Origin: an uncultured Roseburia sp.
GTDB lineage: Bacteria; Bacillota; Clostridia; Lachnospirales; Lachnospiraceae
Direction of reading: 5' to 3'
DNA: 64,000 nt
Assembly (NCBI GenBank): GCA_934317215.1
Contig: CAKREH010000018.1
Coordinates: forward strand, 1-64,000
Under the pieces are notes generated by a model. The model saw only the letters and a list, made by a program, of their open reading frames with translations, was not told the origin of the DNA and ran no database searches. The stretch's first letter is position 1. Each line of letters starts with the position of its first letter. Positions 24,540 through 33,910 of the stretch are shown piece by piece. The position numbers were made by a program, and so were the translations under genes.

Positions 24540-26657
24540 ATGCAGGATTATGATGAGAGTTTTTTTATTGCGAAAGCAAACAAGCGGGCGAGTATTACAT
24601 GGTTTGTACTTTTGCTGATAGCGTCCGTGTTTTACGGAATAAAAGTCGGCAGGGGACAGTTAAAGGAAGCGTATTTTACAGGCTTTTTTGTTGCAGGATG
24701 GCTGTCGTATCTTGGCGGCAGGATTTTACTGAGATTTAAGCATGCAGACAGTCTGCGTTACAAATGGGTGGTAGGGCTTGGCTACCTGATATTTTATGCG
24801 GTAATTGCGTGGACATCTTTAGATGAAGTTTCCTATGTATTTATTTTACCACTGGTATGTATTCTGATCCTTTATAAAGATCCGAAGTTTATCCGGACAA
24901 TGATGGGTATCACGTTATTTGTACTGATTTCGAGTAATCTGTATAAAGGTCTGGCAAAAGGAATGATGGATTTCGTTGCAAGCGAGGAATGTGTCCTGCA
25001 GTTTGCCATTGTTATCTGCTGTTATGGCTGTACCAATATGGCAATCGCCCATCTGGTACAATCGGATGGTGCGCTGACGGCATCCATCAAATCCAACCTG
25101 GCACGCGTCGTACAGACCGTAGAGCAGGTTAAGGGTGCGAGCAATGAGATCGTGGATGGCGTGACGGTTGTAAGAGAGCTTGCAGATGAGAACCGTACCG
25201 GTGCCAATGATGTAATGAAAGATATGAAAAATCTTGCAGACAATAACGAAGTGCTCAATGATAAGACACTTTCCTCCGTCGAGATGACCAATGTGATCGA
25301 TACGCAGGTAAAAAATGTTGCAGGACTCATGGAGCAGGTGGTGCAGCTTATCGGCGCATCTGTGGATCATGCCAATATCAGTGCAGGAGAGCTGGTTGAG
25401 GTAGTGGAGATCACCAATAAGATGGCGGAACTTTCCAAAGAAGTAGAGCAGGTACTTGAAGACTTTAAGGCTGAGTTTAAGAATGTAAAAGAAGAGACCA
25501 GCACGATTGAAGGCATTACGTCAAAGACAAATTTACTTGCATTGAATGCCTCCATCGAGGCAGCAAGAGCCGGAGAAGCCGGTAAGGGATTTGCCGTAGT
25601 TGCCAATGAAATCCGCGAGCTGAGCAGTGGAACACAGACTTCCTCCAACAGTATTATGGAAGCGTTGTCAAGACTCGAAGCAATTTCCGAGAAGATGATG
25701 AAGTCCATCTCAGAGACCGTGGAACTGATTCAGGTCAATATTGAAAAAGTATCGAATGTCAACCAGAGTGTGACCAATATTACAAACGATGCGACAAGCC
25801 TTGGCGAAAATATCAAGGTTGTAGACAGTGCAGTCAAAGAAGTGGAGACATCCAATCAGACATTGACGGACAATATGCAGCAGGTCGGCGAAGTCATGGA
25901 AGTCATGACACAGAGCATCAATGGCGCGGAACTGACGACCAGGACGATGCTAAGCAAATATGAGGCGAGTGCCAGGAGTGCGATGGATATAGAGAGCGTT
26001 GTCGGTAAGCTTATGGAAGAACTCGGCATCGGCGGATTCATGGGCGTACAGGATGTAAAACCCGGCATGAAGATTACGATTGCATTAAATGATGACAGCA
26101 GTAAAAAAGAGTATGCCGGCGAAGTTGTGGACTGCAGTGGCAAAGATCTCTTTGTAACCGCAGAAAATGGAGTGAAAACCTTTGTTGACAAGAAGAACAG
26201 ACATGAGTTATGCAAACTTCACATCGTAGTTGACAATGTGTTATATTACTGGGATGATATTGAGCTCCATCCGGTCAGACAGGGCGAAAAAGGTCAGTAT
26301 AAACTGCATATTGAAACGAATCCAAAGGTATATAACCGAAGAAAATATCCGCGTATGCCGATCTCCAATGGATGTACTATCCACTTAGAGGGAACCGATA
26401 AAACATATTCCGGAAAAATGGTAAATATCAGTGCAAACGGTTTTGCATTTTCCGTGCGTGATAACGTATTTGCAAATCAGAAGGGCAGAAATGTCCAGCT
26501 GGATGTGAAAAATTTTGCAGTAATCGGAAATAAGCCGCTGACCGGCTGCGTGATCCGAAGCTCCAACAATGAGGGTGAATTCATCGTTGGGTGCAGAATG
26601 CCGGAAGATAACGAGGCAATTAAAGAATACGTAAGCAGGAATTACAATGGAAATTAG
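24540..26657 (+). CDS. Chemoreceptor-like signalling protein with C-terminal PilZ domain
   Basis: A 705-residue protein. About six membrane helices (residues ~18-175) form an N-terminal sensor with no large extracellular loop. The methyl-accepting signalling coiled coil follows (~185-495), with the conserved tip TNLLALNASIEAARAG. Residues ~505-595 resemble a YcgR-type PilZN domain, and residues ~598-700 form a PilZ domain with both cyclic-di-GMP signatures: R601-K-Y-P-R605 and N629-I-S-A-N-G634. It should link the CheA/CheW array to cyclic-di-GMP. Its membrane half differs from the classic two-helix receptor. No flagellar gene is adjacent. Confidence 0.92.
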   Translation: MQDYDESFFIAKANKRASITWFVLLLIASVFYGIKVGRGQLKEAYFTGFFVAGWLSYLGGRILLRFKHADSLRYKWVVGLGYLIFYAVIAWTSLDEVSYVFILPLVCILILYKDPKFIRTMMGITLFVLISSNLYKGLAKGMMDFVASEECVLQFAIVICCYGCTNMAIAHLVQSDGALTASIKSNLARVVQTVEQVKGASNEIVDGVTVVRELADENRTGANDVMKDMKNLADNNEVLNDKTLSSVEMTNVIDTQVKNVAGLMEQVVQLIGASVDHANISAGELVEVVEITNKMAELSKEVEQVLEDFKAEFKNVKEETSTIEGITSKTNLLALNASIEAARAGEAGKGFAVVANEIRELSSGTQTSSNSIMEALSRLEAISEKMMKSISETVELIQVNIEKVSNVNQSVTNITNDATSLGENIKVVDSAVKEVETSNQTLTDNMQQVGEVMEVMTQSINGAELTTRTMLSKYEASARSAMDIESVVGKLMEELGIGGFMGVQDVKPGMKITIALNDDSSKKEYAGEVVDCSGKDLFVTAENGVKTFVDKKNRHELCKLHIVVDNVLYYWDDIELHPVRQGEKGQYKLHIETNPKVYNRRKYPRMPISNGCTIHLEGTDKTYSGKMVNISANGFAFSVRDNVFANQKGRNVQLDVKNFAVIGNKPLTGCVIRSSNNEGEFIVGCRMPEDNEAIKEYVSRNYNGN

Positions 26658-26715
26658 AAAAGCAGGCAAAGGGGAAGACTTGTAAATGAGGGACAGGAAG
26701 AGGGAATCTATTCTT

Positions 26716-26840
26716 AATTCATAGGAAATTACGTCCTATGAATGAAAAAGCCCTCCGGGCGGGATGTGCATCTCGCGGAGTAGAAGTTAGCTGTAAACAG
26801 CACCGCCAGGGCGCGAAAGAGTCGCAAGCGACTCTTTATT
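26716..26840. repeat. Structured intergenic element of several hairpins
   Basis: Three units are visible. TTCATAGGA/TCCTATGAA lies at 26718-26742. A larger fold is closed by GCCCT (26750) and AGGGC (26808), with inner hairpins GGGATG-TG-CATCTC and GCTG-TAAA-CAGC. A perfect 10-bp stem, AAAGAGTCGC-AA-GCGACTCTTT, lies at 26816-26837. On the minus strand the middle fold ends in AGGGCTTTTT, like a terminator. It probably terminates the upstream gene and may be a dispersed element. Confidence 0.6.
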
Positions 26841-26898
26841 CTAAGAAAATGTCTCCAAATGAAAGATAAGAGAAAAGCAGAAGTAAGAGGCGAAAATC

Positions 26899-27273
26899 AT
26901 GACGGCAGAAGATATCAAAGCATATTGTCTCAGTAAGCATAAGGCATGTGAAGCATACCCGTTTGGGAAAGTGCCGGTCTGCTACAAACTGAATGATAAA
27001 ATATTTGCGCAGTTATATCCGGATGAGGGAAACTATAAAATTACATTAAAATGTACAGCGGATGCAGCACAGTTTTATCGGATGGTCTACCCGGATAAGA
27101 TCATGGAAGGATATCATTGTTCGAAGGTTCAGAAACCTTACTGGAATACGATCTATCTGGATGATTTCCCGGAGAAGGAACTTTATAATATGATAGATTT
27201 TGCGTATGATACCGTGCTGCACGGTTTCAGCAAAAAAGTACAGAAACAGATATTGGAAGAGGCAGGGAAATAA
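26899..27273 (+). CDS. MmcQ/YjbR-family protein
   Basis: A 124-residue YjbR-fold protein. Members are small alpha/beta proteins, often with a predicted DNA-binding surface; molecular function is not established. Characteristic segments are EAYPFG near the N-terminus, LKCTADAAQFYRMVYPD in the middle, and W-N-T-I-Y-L near the end. It is monocistronic: a structured region lies before it and a strong terminator after it. Confidence 0.85.
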   Translation: MTAEDIKAYCLSKHKACEAYPFGKVPVCYKLNDKIFAQLYPDEGNYKITLKCTADAAQFYRMVYPDKIMEGYHCSKVQKPYWNTIYLDDFPEKELYNMIDFAYDTVLHGFSKKVQKQILEEAGK

Positions 27274-27294
27274 TACCTGCTTCTGACAGAAGTG

Positions 27295-27338
27295 CATCTG
27301 CTTTTTCCGCATAAAACGGAGAAAGCAGATGTTTTTTT
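27295..27338 (+). terminator. Rho-independent terminator after the YjbR gene
   Basis: CATCTGCTTTTTCCG (27295-27309) pairs with CGGAGAAAGCAGATG (27317-27331), followed by seven T. Confidence 0.92.
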
Positions 27339-27388
27339 GCGTTGGGAACATGGTGAGCAGTAATTTTCTGTTGCGTGTAAGTCTTGTC

Positions 27389-27417
27389 TTTACAAATACA
27401 CAACAAAATGATATATT
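27389..27417 (+). promoter_or_regulatory. Promoter of the ROK-GntR-GH125-GH38 operon
   Basis: TTTACA (27389-27394), 17 bp, TATATT (27412-27417). The first ATGATATAT repeat overlaps the -10 box, as expected for a repressed promoter. Confidence 0.6.
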
Positions 27418-27479
27418 CGATTTAGATATGATATATTAATAAATATAAATAATATGTAAATGATATATGAATGATATAT
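27408..27479 (+). promoter_or_regulatory. Four helically phased ATGATATAT repeats (probable operators)
   Basis: Perfect copies lie at 27408, 27428, 27460 and 27471. Start-to-start distances are 20, 32 and 11 bp, close to two, three and one helical turns. They run from the -10 box to the ribosome binding site of the ROK gene. A regulator binding one DNA face, plausibly the GntR/LacI hybrid two genes downstream, would fit. In such AT-rich DNA chance repeats are possible. Confidence 0.55.
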
Positions 27480-27494
27480 AAAAAGGAGGAAAAA

Positions 27495-28439
27495 ATGAAA
27501 CTGGGGATCGATATGGGCGGTATGTCCATCAAAATGGGGATGGTAAATGAGGAAAATGAGATTATTGGGAGAATCACAATTCCAACTGATCTGACGGTGC
27601 CGTATCAGATGCTGGTGGAACGCATGGCAGATGCCGTACAACAGATGCTTGAAAATGCAGGCGTGACATTGGAACAGTGTGAGGGGATCGGAATTGGAAG
27701 TCCGGGAACGATCGACGCAAAGCGGGGAGTAATCCTGTATTCTAATAATTTTGGCTGGGAAAATGTACCAATCGTAGAAGAACTGAAAAAACATCTGGAT
27801 GTGGGAATTGAAATTGCCAATGATGCGGACGCTGCGGCGCTGGGAGAAGTATATGCCGGTGCGGCAGAAGGTGCAGAAAATGCAGTTCTTCTGACACTTG
27901 GAACGGGTGTGGGCAGTGGAGTGATCCTGGATAAAAAGATTTTCCACGGTGGGATGCCGGGAGGCTGTGAGTTAGGACATTTGTCTATACGCCATGATGG
28001 CGTTCGCTGTACCTGTGGAAGAAAAGGCTGCCTGGAAGCATATGCCTCTGCGTCTGCACTTCTTCGGATCGCACGGGAAAAGGCAGCAGAGCACCCGGAA
28101 TCCATCATGAATGAGATGTGTAAAAATGACCTGGAACAGATGAATGGTAAGATTCCGTTTGACGCCGCAAAAGCCGGAGATGAAGCTGGCATGGAAGTTA
28201 TAAAAGAATATGAGGGTTACCTCGCATGCGGAATTGCAAATGTGATCAATACGTTCCGGCCGGAAAAGGTGATCCTTGGCGGAGGAGTTGCTGCGCAGAA
28301 AGAAAATCTGACCGCACCGCTTAAGGATCTGGTGAAAGATATGTGTTTCGGTGGCAGTCATGGATATATTGCCGATATCGTGACCTCTGCACTTGGAAAT
28401 GATGCCGGGATCATTGGAGCAGCAAATCTGGTAGTGTAA
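27495..28439 (+). CDS. ROK-family sugar kinase
   Basis: A 314-residue ROK kinase that phosphorylates a hexose. The N-terminal phosphate loop is DMGGMSIKMG; the zinc site reads GHLSIRHDGVRCTCGRKGCLE, with its His and three Cys intact. The start is ATG 27495 right after AAAAGGAGGA. It opens an operon with a regulator, GH125 and GH38. An N-glycan locus of Streptococcus pneumoniae similarly joins ROK, GH38 and GH125 genes. Mannose, GlcNAc or glucose are likely substrates; sequence alone does not decide. Confidence 0.92.
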   Translation: MKLGIDMGGMSIKMGMVNEENEIIGRITIPTDLTVPYQMLVERMADAVQQMLENAGVTLEQCEGIGIGSPGTIDAKRGVILYSNNFGWENVPIVEELKKHLDVGIEIANDADAAALGEVYAGAAEGAENAVLLTLGTGVGSGVILDKKIFHGGMPGGCELGHLSIRHDGVRCTCGRKGCLEAYASASALLRIAREKAAEHPESIMNEMCKNDLEQMNGKIPFDAAKAGDEAGMEVIKEYEGYLACGIANVINTFRPEKVILGGGVAAQKENLTAPLKDLVKDMCFGGSHGYIADIVTSALGNDAGIIGAANLVV

Positions 28440-28482
28440 AATTGCAATGTACGGTGTCACAGAAAGATTAACGGAGGCGGCA

Positions 28483-29568
28483 ATGGGAAAAACAATTATG
28501 TATGAGCGGATCTATGCGGATCTGCTTGCAAAAATACAGAATGGAGATTACCAGCCGGGAGACCGGCTGCCATCGGAGAAAGAGTCAGCAGAGCTTTATG
28601 GTGTAAGCCGTATTACAGCGAAAAAGGCGATGGATATGCTGGCAAAGGAAAAAAAGATCAGCAGAGAGCCGGGAAGAGGTTCTTTTGTGTGCAGTCCGGC
28701 TGCTGCTGTGGAGATGAAAAAGGAGAGCCGGGGGACTGCCAATCAGCGGATCGGTGTAATATTCGATGGGTTTGGAAGCGATTTTGGCACACGGCTTTTG
28801 CAGGGGATTGAGAGAGAATGTGACAGGAGGCAGTCAGATCTTTTGTTTAAGTGTACTTATGGAAGTATCGAAAAGGAAAAACAGGCGATCGACGCAGCAA
28901 TCCGTGCGGGAGTAAAAGGTATTCTGCTTCTTTGTGCACAGGGGGATAATTATAACAGTAAGGTGTTAGAACTGGCACTGAACGGGTATCCGCTGGTGCT
29001 TATGGACCGGAGGATGCAGGGCATTTCAATCCCGTGTGTCAGAACAGATAATTATGAAGCGGCGAACGAAGTTACCAAAAAGCTTATCGCAATGGGGCAT
29101 AAAAAAATCTGTTTTCTGACGCATGCGTCCGTTACGACGACAACGATCCATGAGCGCTACGAAGGATTTGCCCATTGTATGCTCAAATATGAAGACGCCA
29201 ATGGGACATTTGCAAAACTTGAAAAATATAACCACATTCCAGAAGATATTGAAAAAGAATGCCGGGAATTTGATTATGCGCAGATTGCAGAGATCCTGGA
29301 AAAAAACAGGGAATGTACGGCATATATTGCCGCTGAATACCGGATCGGGGTGCTTTTTTCGAAATATTTAAAAGAGCATGGGATTTCAAAAAAGATTGCT
29401 GTATTTGATGGCATTGATGAGATCTATGAGCAGGATGATTTTATCCATGTGCGGCAGAATGAATTTGCGATGGGACAGCAGGCAGTCACACTTTTGGAGG
29501 AAATTACAACCGGAAAGAAACAGAACGAGGATATTATAATTCCCTATCAGATATCGGGGATTCTATAA
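28483..29568 (+). CDS. GntR/LacI hybrid transcriptional regulator (AraR type)
   Basis: A 361-residue regulator joining a GntR winged helix (residues ~5-72: QPGDRLPSEKESAELYGVSRITAKKAMDML) to a LacI-type sugar-sensing domain (~88-355: RIGVIFDGFGSDF ... HKKICFLTHA). The same build is seen in AraR. The start is ATG 28483 with GGAGG at good spacing; the frame is open further up to 28447 without such a site. It is co-transcribed with the ROK kinase and mannosidases and presumably represses this operon until a mannose-type ligand appears. Confidence 0.92.
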   Translation: MGKTIMYERIYADLLAKIQNGDYQPGDRLPSEKESAELYGVSRITAKKAMDMLAKEKKISREPGRGSFVCSPAAAVEMKKESRGTANQRIGVIFDGFGSDFGTRLLQGIERECDRRQSDLLFKCTYGSIEKEKQAIDAAIRAGVKGILLLCAQGDNYNSKVLELALNGYPLVLMDRRMQGISIPCVRTDNYEAANEVTKKLIAMGHKKICFLTHASVTTTTIHERYEGFAHCMLKYEDANGTFAKLEKYNHIPEDIEKECREFDYAQIAEILEKNRECTAYIAAEYRIGVLFSKYLKEHGISKKIAVFDGIDEIYEQDDFIHVRQNEFAMGQQAVTLLEEITTGKKQNEDIIIPYQISGIL

Positions 29569-29614
29569 AGCAGGAGATTCGTGTGAAAAAGACAGTACAA
29601 GAAGGGGGATTAAG

Positions 29615-30904
29615 ATGAAAATAAAAGAGAATTATGCAGCGATTGAGCGTACGGTTGCTCTTGTAAAAGAAAAATTTGGTGCAGACAGCAAGATCGCTGT
29701 CATGTTTGAAAAGTGTATTTCGAATACGCTTCAGACAACGATTAAAATAAAAGAAAATGATACAGTATTTGTGATCACAGGGGATATTCCTGCTATGTGG
29801 CTGCGTGATTCGGCATGTCAGCTCCGCCCGTTTTTATTGTTTGCAAAGGAAGAACCGGAACTTGTGGAACTGGTCTGCGGGCTGATCAAAAAACAAATGC
29901 AGTGCATTCTTTTAGATCCATATGCCAATGCATTTAATGAAAATGGCGACGGACAGTGCTGGGATCATGACAAGACGGATATGAAACCGGAGCTGTGGGA
30001 ACGGAAATATGAGATCGATTCCTTATGCTATCCGGTACAGCTTTCCTATCTGCTCTGGAAGAATACAGGATGTACGGAGCAGTTTACCGGAGAATGGTTA
30101 GAAGCCGCAAAAGCCGTGATCCGCGTATTCCGAACGGAACAGGATCATGAAAATGCTTCCCCATATACATTTGAAAGAGAAAACTGCAGTTTTACCGACA
30201 CTCTCTCAAGGGACGGAAAAGGTGCGCTGGTAAAAAGCAACGTCGGACTGATCTGGTCGGGTTTCCGTCCGAGTGATGATGCCTGTGTATATGGATATCT
30301 GATCCCGTCAAATATGTTAGCTTCCGTCATCCTTGGAAATATAGCAGAGATTGCCCGTGAGATCTACCATGATGAGAAACTGGCAGAAGAGGCAGATGTT
30401 TTTTCAAAGGAAGTGAGAAGTGCGATCGAGACACTTGCTATCCTTCCGGCACAGAAAACGGAATACTACGCATATGAGGTAGATGGTTTCGGCCAGTATC
30501 TTGTAATGGATGATGCAAATCTGCCAAGCCTTCTTGCGATGCCATACTATGGCTATTGCGACAATAAAAATGAGAGATACCAGAACACCAGAAAAGTGAT
30601 CTTAAGTGACCAGAACCCATATTATTTCAGCGGAGAGTGCGCAGAGGGAATCGGAAGTCCACACACATACACGCGTTTCATCTGGCCAATGGCACTGGCA
30701 ATGCAGGGACTTACCTCTGATTCCAGGGAGGAAAAATTAAAAATGCTTGAGATGATCGCAGACTGTGATGCGGAGACCAATCTGGTACATGAGTCATTTC
30801 ATGTGGATCACCCGGAAGAATTTACACGTCCGTGGTTTTCATGGGCAAATTCCGTATTCTGTGAACTGGTACTGGACTATTGCGGACAGAAAGTAACCCT
30901 TTGA
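29615..30904 (+). CDS. GH125 exo-alpha-1,6-mannosidase
   Basis: A 429-residue cytoplasmic inverting glycosidase of the (alpha/alpha)6 fold. It removes non-reducing alpha-1,6-linked mannose, a linkage found in the N-glycan core. Family segments are GDIPAMWLRDSACQ (residues 56-69), YEIDSLCYPVQL and the C-terminal HESFHVDHPEEFTRPWFSWAN. No signal peptide is present. It lies 46 bp after the regulator and 104 bp before GH38, with which it would share substrate. Confidence 0.94.
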   Translation: MKIKENYAAIERTVALVKEKFGADSKIAVMFEKCISNTLQTTIKIKENDTVFVITGDIPAMWLRDSACQLRPFLLFAKEEPELVELVCGLIKKQMQCILLDPYANAFNENGDGQCWDHDKTDMKPELWERKYEIDSLCYPVQLSYLLWKNTGCTEQFTGEWLEAAKAVIRVFRTEQDHENASPYTFERENCSFTDTLSRDGKGALVKSNVGLIWSGFRPSDDACVYGYLIPSNMLASVILGNIAEIAREIYHDEKLAEEADVFSKEVRSAIETLAILPAQKTEYYAYEVDGFGQYLVMDDANLPSLLAMPYYGYCDNKNERYQNTRKVILSDQNPYYFSGECAEGIGSPHTYTRFIWPMALAMQGLTSDSREEKLKMLEMIADCDAETNLVHESFHVDHPEEFTRPWFSWANSVFCELVLDYCGQKVTL

Positions 30905-31008
30905 TTTAAAAAGATATCTGTGCCTGTGCATAAATATGGGATATCAATGGAAACAGGCAGAAGCAGAGATTTTTATAATGTCCTAAATGGGCAGGAATGG
31001 AGAGCACT

Positions 31009-33684
31009 ATGAAAAAGGCGCATATTATTTCTCATACACACTGGGACAGAGAATGGTATCTTCCATATGAAAAACATCATATGCTTTATATTGAAATGAT
31101 GGATACACTGATCGATACTATGGAGAAAGATCAAGAATATAAATATTTTCATCTGGATGGACAGACCATCATGCTGGAAGATTATCTTCAGGTACGCCCC
31201 GAAAACCGTGCACGTCTGCAGAAATTGATCGGGGATGGCAGGATTGCAATTGGTCCATGGTATGTATTGCAGGATGAATTTCTGACAAGCAGTGAGTCGA
31301 ATGTCAGAAACTTACAGATGGGTTATAAACTTGCACAGGAATTTGGCGGAAAGTGGACAAAAACAGGATACTTTCCGGATTCCTTTGGAAATGTGGGGCA
31401 GGCACCGCAGCTTTTAAAGAAGGCGGGTATTGACACGGCAGTATTCGGAAGAGGTGTAAAACCGACCGGATTTAATAATCAGACGGCCGACGCCTATGAG
31501 TCTGCCTATTCTGAGATGAACTGGCAGTCAGCAGACGGTTCTGCGGTGCTTGGCATTTTATTTGCAAACTGGTACAACAACGGCGCAGAAGTGCCGGTGG
31601 AAGAAGAAAAGTCAAAAGTGTACTGGGATAAAAAACTTGCAGATGCTGTGCGTTATGCCGGTACGGACCAGCTTTTATTCATGAATGGCTGTGATCATCA
31701 GCCGGTACAGACGGATCTGTCAGCTGCCATCCGCACGGCAAATGCGCTGTACCCGGATGTGGATTTCGTACATTCTGATTTCGCCGGTTATGTGGAGCAG
31801 ATAAAAAAGGAACTGCCGGACGATCTGAACATGATCACGGGCGAACTGCGCAGCCAGAAGACGGATGGATGGTATACGTTAGCGAACACAGCATCCTCCC
31901 GCATTTATATCAAACAGTGGAATGTCCGCTGTGAGATGCTGTTTGAGAAAGTGGCAGAACCGCTCGCTGCGATTGCGGCAAAAGAGGGGATGGAATATCC
32001 GCAGGATCTGTTTACTTATGGATGGAAACTTCTGATGCAGAATCATCCGCACGACAGTATCTGCGGATGTAGCGTGGATGATGTACATCGTGAGATGGTA
32101 ACCCGTTTTGAAAAGTCAGAACAAGTGGCACTGCACATTATTTCCATGTGTATGGACTATCTGAAAGGAAAGATCAATACCAGTGCAGTGAAGGAAGGAA
32201 ACATTCCATTTGTCGTGGTCAATACGACCGGCTGGGACCGCACAGGTGTTGTGGAGCTGGAGTTAGAAACCGACCGTATGTATTTCAGTGAGGCACCGTT
32301 AGCCGAAGTGATAGCACGCATGCATGAAAAGAAACTCCCGGAATACCGCGTACTTGACAAAGACGGGAGAGAGATTCCGGCGGTTGTCACTGAAATTGCA
32401 AATCATTTTAACTATGACCTGCCAAAAGATAAATTCCGCCAGCCATATATTGCAAAGCGCGTAAAGATTACCATGGAGGCAGCCGGTGTGCCGGCATTTG
32501 GATGGGACACTTATGTGCTGGCAGAGGCAGAAGATATCAATACGGCTAATTCACTGATCACTACAGAGAATACAATGGAAAATGAGTTTTTAAAGGCACA
32601 CTTTGAACCGGACGGTTCTGTGGAACTGACCGATAAAAAGACAGGTCATGTATACAAGGATCTTGGTATCTTTGAGGACTGCGGGGATATCGGAAACGAA
32701 TATATTTTCTTTGCCCCGGTAAATGACATACCGGTGACTACAAAAGGGACGAAAGCAGAGATTACGGTGGCAGAAGATAACGCATGCCGGGCCGTGATCC
32801 GTGTAAAACATACGATGATGCTCCCGGATGCAGCCGATAAAACGCTGGCAGGAGAGATTGAGGATCTTGTAGAGTTTAAATACCGCAAGGCATCCCGTGG
32901 CAGTCATCTGGTTCCATTTGAGATCGTGACAGAGTATACCTTAGAGAAGAACGGAAAAGGACTGAAAGTAAAGACCACTTTCAATAACCAGATCAAAGAT
33001 CATCGTCTGCGCGTCCTTTTTGAGACGGGATTAAAGACAGATTTCCATTACGCAGATTCTGTGTTTGAGGTGGCAAAGCGACCGAACGTACCGGCAGACA
33101 CATGGGAAAATCCGTGCAATGCCCAGCATCAGCAGTGCTTTGTCAATGTGCATGAGGATGCATATGGACTTACCATCGCCAATAAAGGTCTTGCAGAGTA
33201 TGAGATTTTGCGTGATGGAAAAAATACGATTGCGGTAACACTTCATCGTGGTGTACGTGAACTGGGAGACTGGGGTGTATTTTTAACACCGGAAGCACAG
33301 TGCCTGGGAGAAAAGACCACGGAATATGAGATCATCCCACATGGCATGGGAGAGGAACTTTATCATTCCTACGAGGAGGCATACCAGTTCCAGACAGACT
33401 GGCAGACCGCGGGAATGGAAAGACAGACGGGAACCCTGCCACAAACATACCGGTTTGTAGAAAAGAAACATTTACAGGCAGTTCCGACCGCACTGAAACA
33501 CAGTATGCTTACCGGGGATGTCATTCTGCGTTTCTGCAACCTTTCAGATGAAGAGACGACGGTGACTGTCTCACAGCCTGAGATTTTTACCTATGATCTG
33601 TTAGAAAAAGACCGGTTACAGAAAGAAGAGAATGAAATCGTGTTAGGAAAACATGAGATACGTACGATCGGATGGAGAGGATAG
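31009..33684 (+). CDS. GH38 alpha-mannosidase (streptococcal type)
   Basis: An 891-residue cytoplasmic zinc-dependent retaining mannosidase. The HTHWDREWY motif (residues 9-17) supplies zinc ligands, Asp124 in YFPDSFGN is the nucleophile, and MQNHPHDSICGCSVD supplies another metal-binding region. It closely resembles the streptococcal alpha-1,3-mannosidase type in length and motifs. ATG 31009 is chosen over the in-frame ATG 30997 because GGAGAG sits six bases before it. With GH125 it would strip alpha-mannose from imported N-glycans. Confidence 0.94.
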   Translation: MKKAHIISHTHWDREWYLPYEKHHMLYIEMMDTLIDTMEKDQEYKYFHLDGQTIMLEDYLQVRPENRARLQKLIGDGRIAIGPWYVLQDEFLTSSESNVRNLQMGYKLAQEFGGKWTKTGYFPDSFGNVGQAPQLLKKAGIDTAVFGRGVKPTGFNNQTADAYESAYSEMNWQSADGSAVLGILFANWYNNGAEVPVEEEKSKVYWDKKLADAVRYAGTDQLLFMNGCDHQPVQTDLSAAIRTANALYPDVDFVHSDFAGYVEQIKKELPDDLNMITGELRSQKTDGWYTLANTASSRIYIKQWNVRCEMLFEKVAEPLAAIAAKEGMEYPQDLFTYGWKLLMQNHPHDSICGCSVDDVHREMVTRFEKSEQVALHIISMCMDYLKGKINTSAVKEGNIPFVVVNTTGWDRTGVVELELETDRMYFSEAPLAEVIARMHEKKLPEYRVLDKDGREIPAVVTEIANHFNYDLPKDKFRQPYIAKRVKITMEAAGVPAFGWDTYVLAEAEDINTANSLITTENTMENEFLKAHFEPDGSVELTDKKTGHVYKDLGIFEDCGDIGNEYIFFAPVNDIPVTTKGTKAEITVAEDNACRAVIRVKHTMMLPDAADKTLAGEIEDLVEFKYRKASRGSHLVPFEIVTEYTLEKNGKGLKVKTTFNNQIKDHRLRVLFETGLKTDFHYADSVFEVAKRPNVPADTWENPCNAQHQQCFVNVHEDAYGLTIANKGLAEYEILRDGKNTIAVTLHRGVRELGDWGVFLTPEAQCLGEKTTEYEIIPHGMGEELYHSYEEAYQFQTDWQTAGMERQTGTLPQTYRFVEKKHLQAVPTALKHSMLTGDVILRFCNLSDEETTVTVSQPEIFTYDLLEKDRLQKEENEIVLGKHEIRTIGWRG

Positions 33685-33742
33685 TTGGCTTCGACTGCTA
33701 CCTTTTTTCTACATCCATTACCCTGAAACTGGGTAAAAAAAT

Positions 33743-33778
33743 AGCCATTTGGAATTTAATCCAGATGGCTTATATTTT
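33743..33778. terminator. Hairpin terminator after GH38 (both strands)
   Basis: AGCCATTTGGA (33743-33753) pairs with TCCAGATGGCT (33760-33770). TATATTTT follows on the plus strand and ATTTTTTT on the minus strand. Confidence 0.75.
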
Positions 33779-33815
33779 CCGTCGTTTCTGCTTTATATAT
33801 CTCCTAATATTAAAA

Positions 33816-33840
33816 GTGGCTATGCTTTTAGTATAGCCAC
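33816..33840 (-). terminator. Terminator of the LacI-family gene
   Basis: GTGGCTATGC (33816-33825) pairs with GTATAGCCAC (33831-33840). On the minus strand it is followed by TTTTAATATT, 70 bp after the LacI gene end. Confidence 0.75.
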
Positions 33841-33910
33841 AATGAAGAATCACCAAAGGCGATTTTTACACTTTTACGACCTCCACGTTTTTTCTGGCGG
33901 ATATCTATTG

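Noticed and set aside
27389..27479. AT-rich repeats as a replication origin or iterons
   Set aside because: No dnaA, rep or DnaA boxes nearby; position at a promoter favours operators.
30911..30980. Terminator between GH125 and GH38
   Set aside because: Only a 6-bp GCCTGT/ACAGGC stem with loose outer pairing before a T-run; too weak to call.
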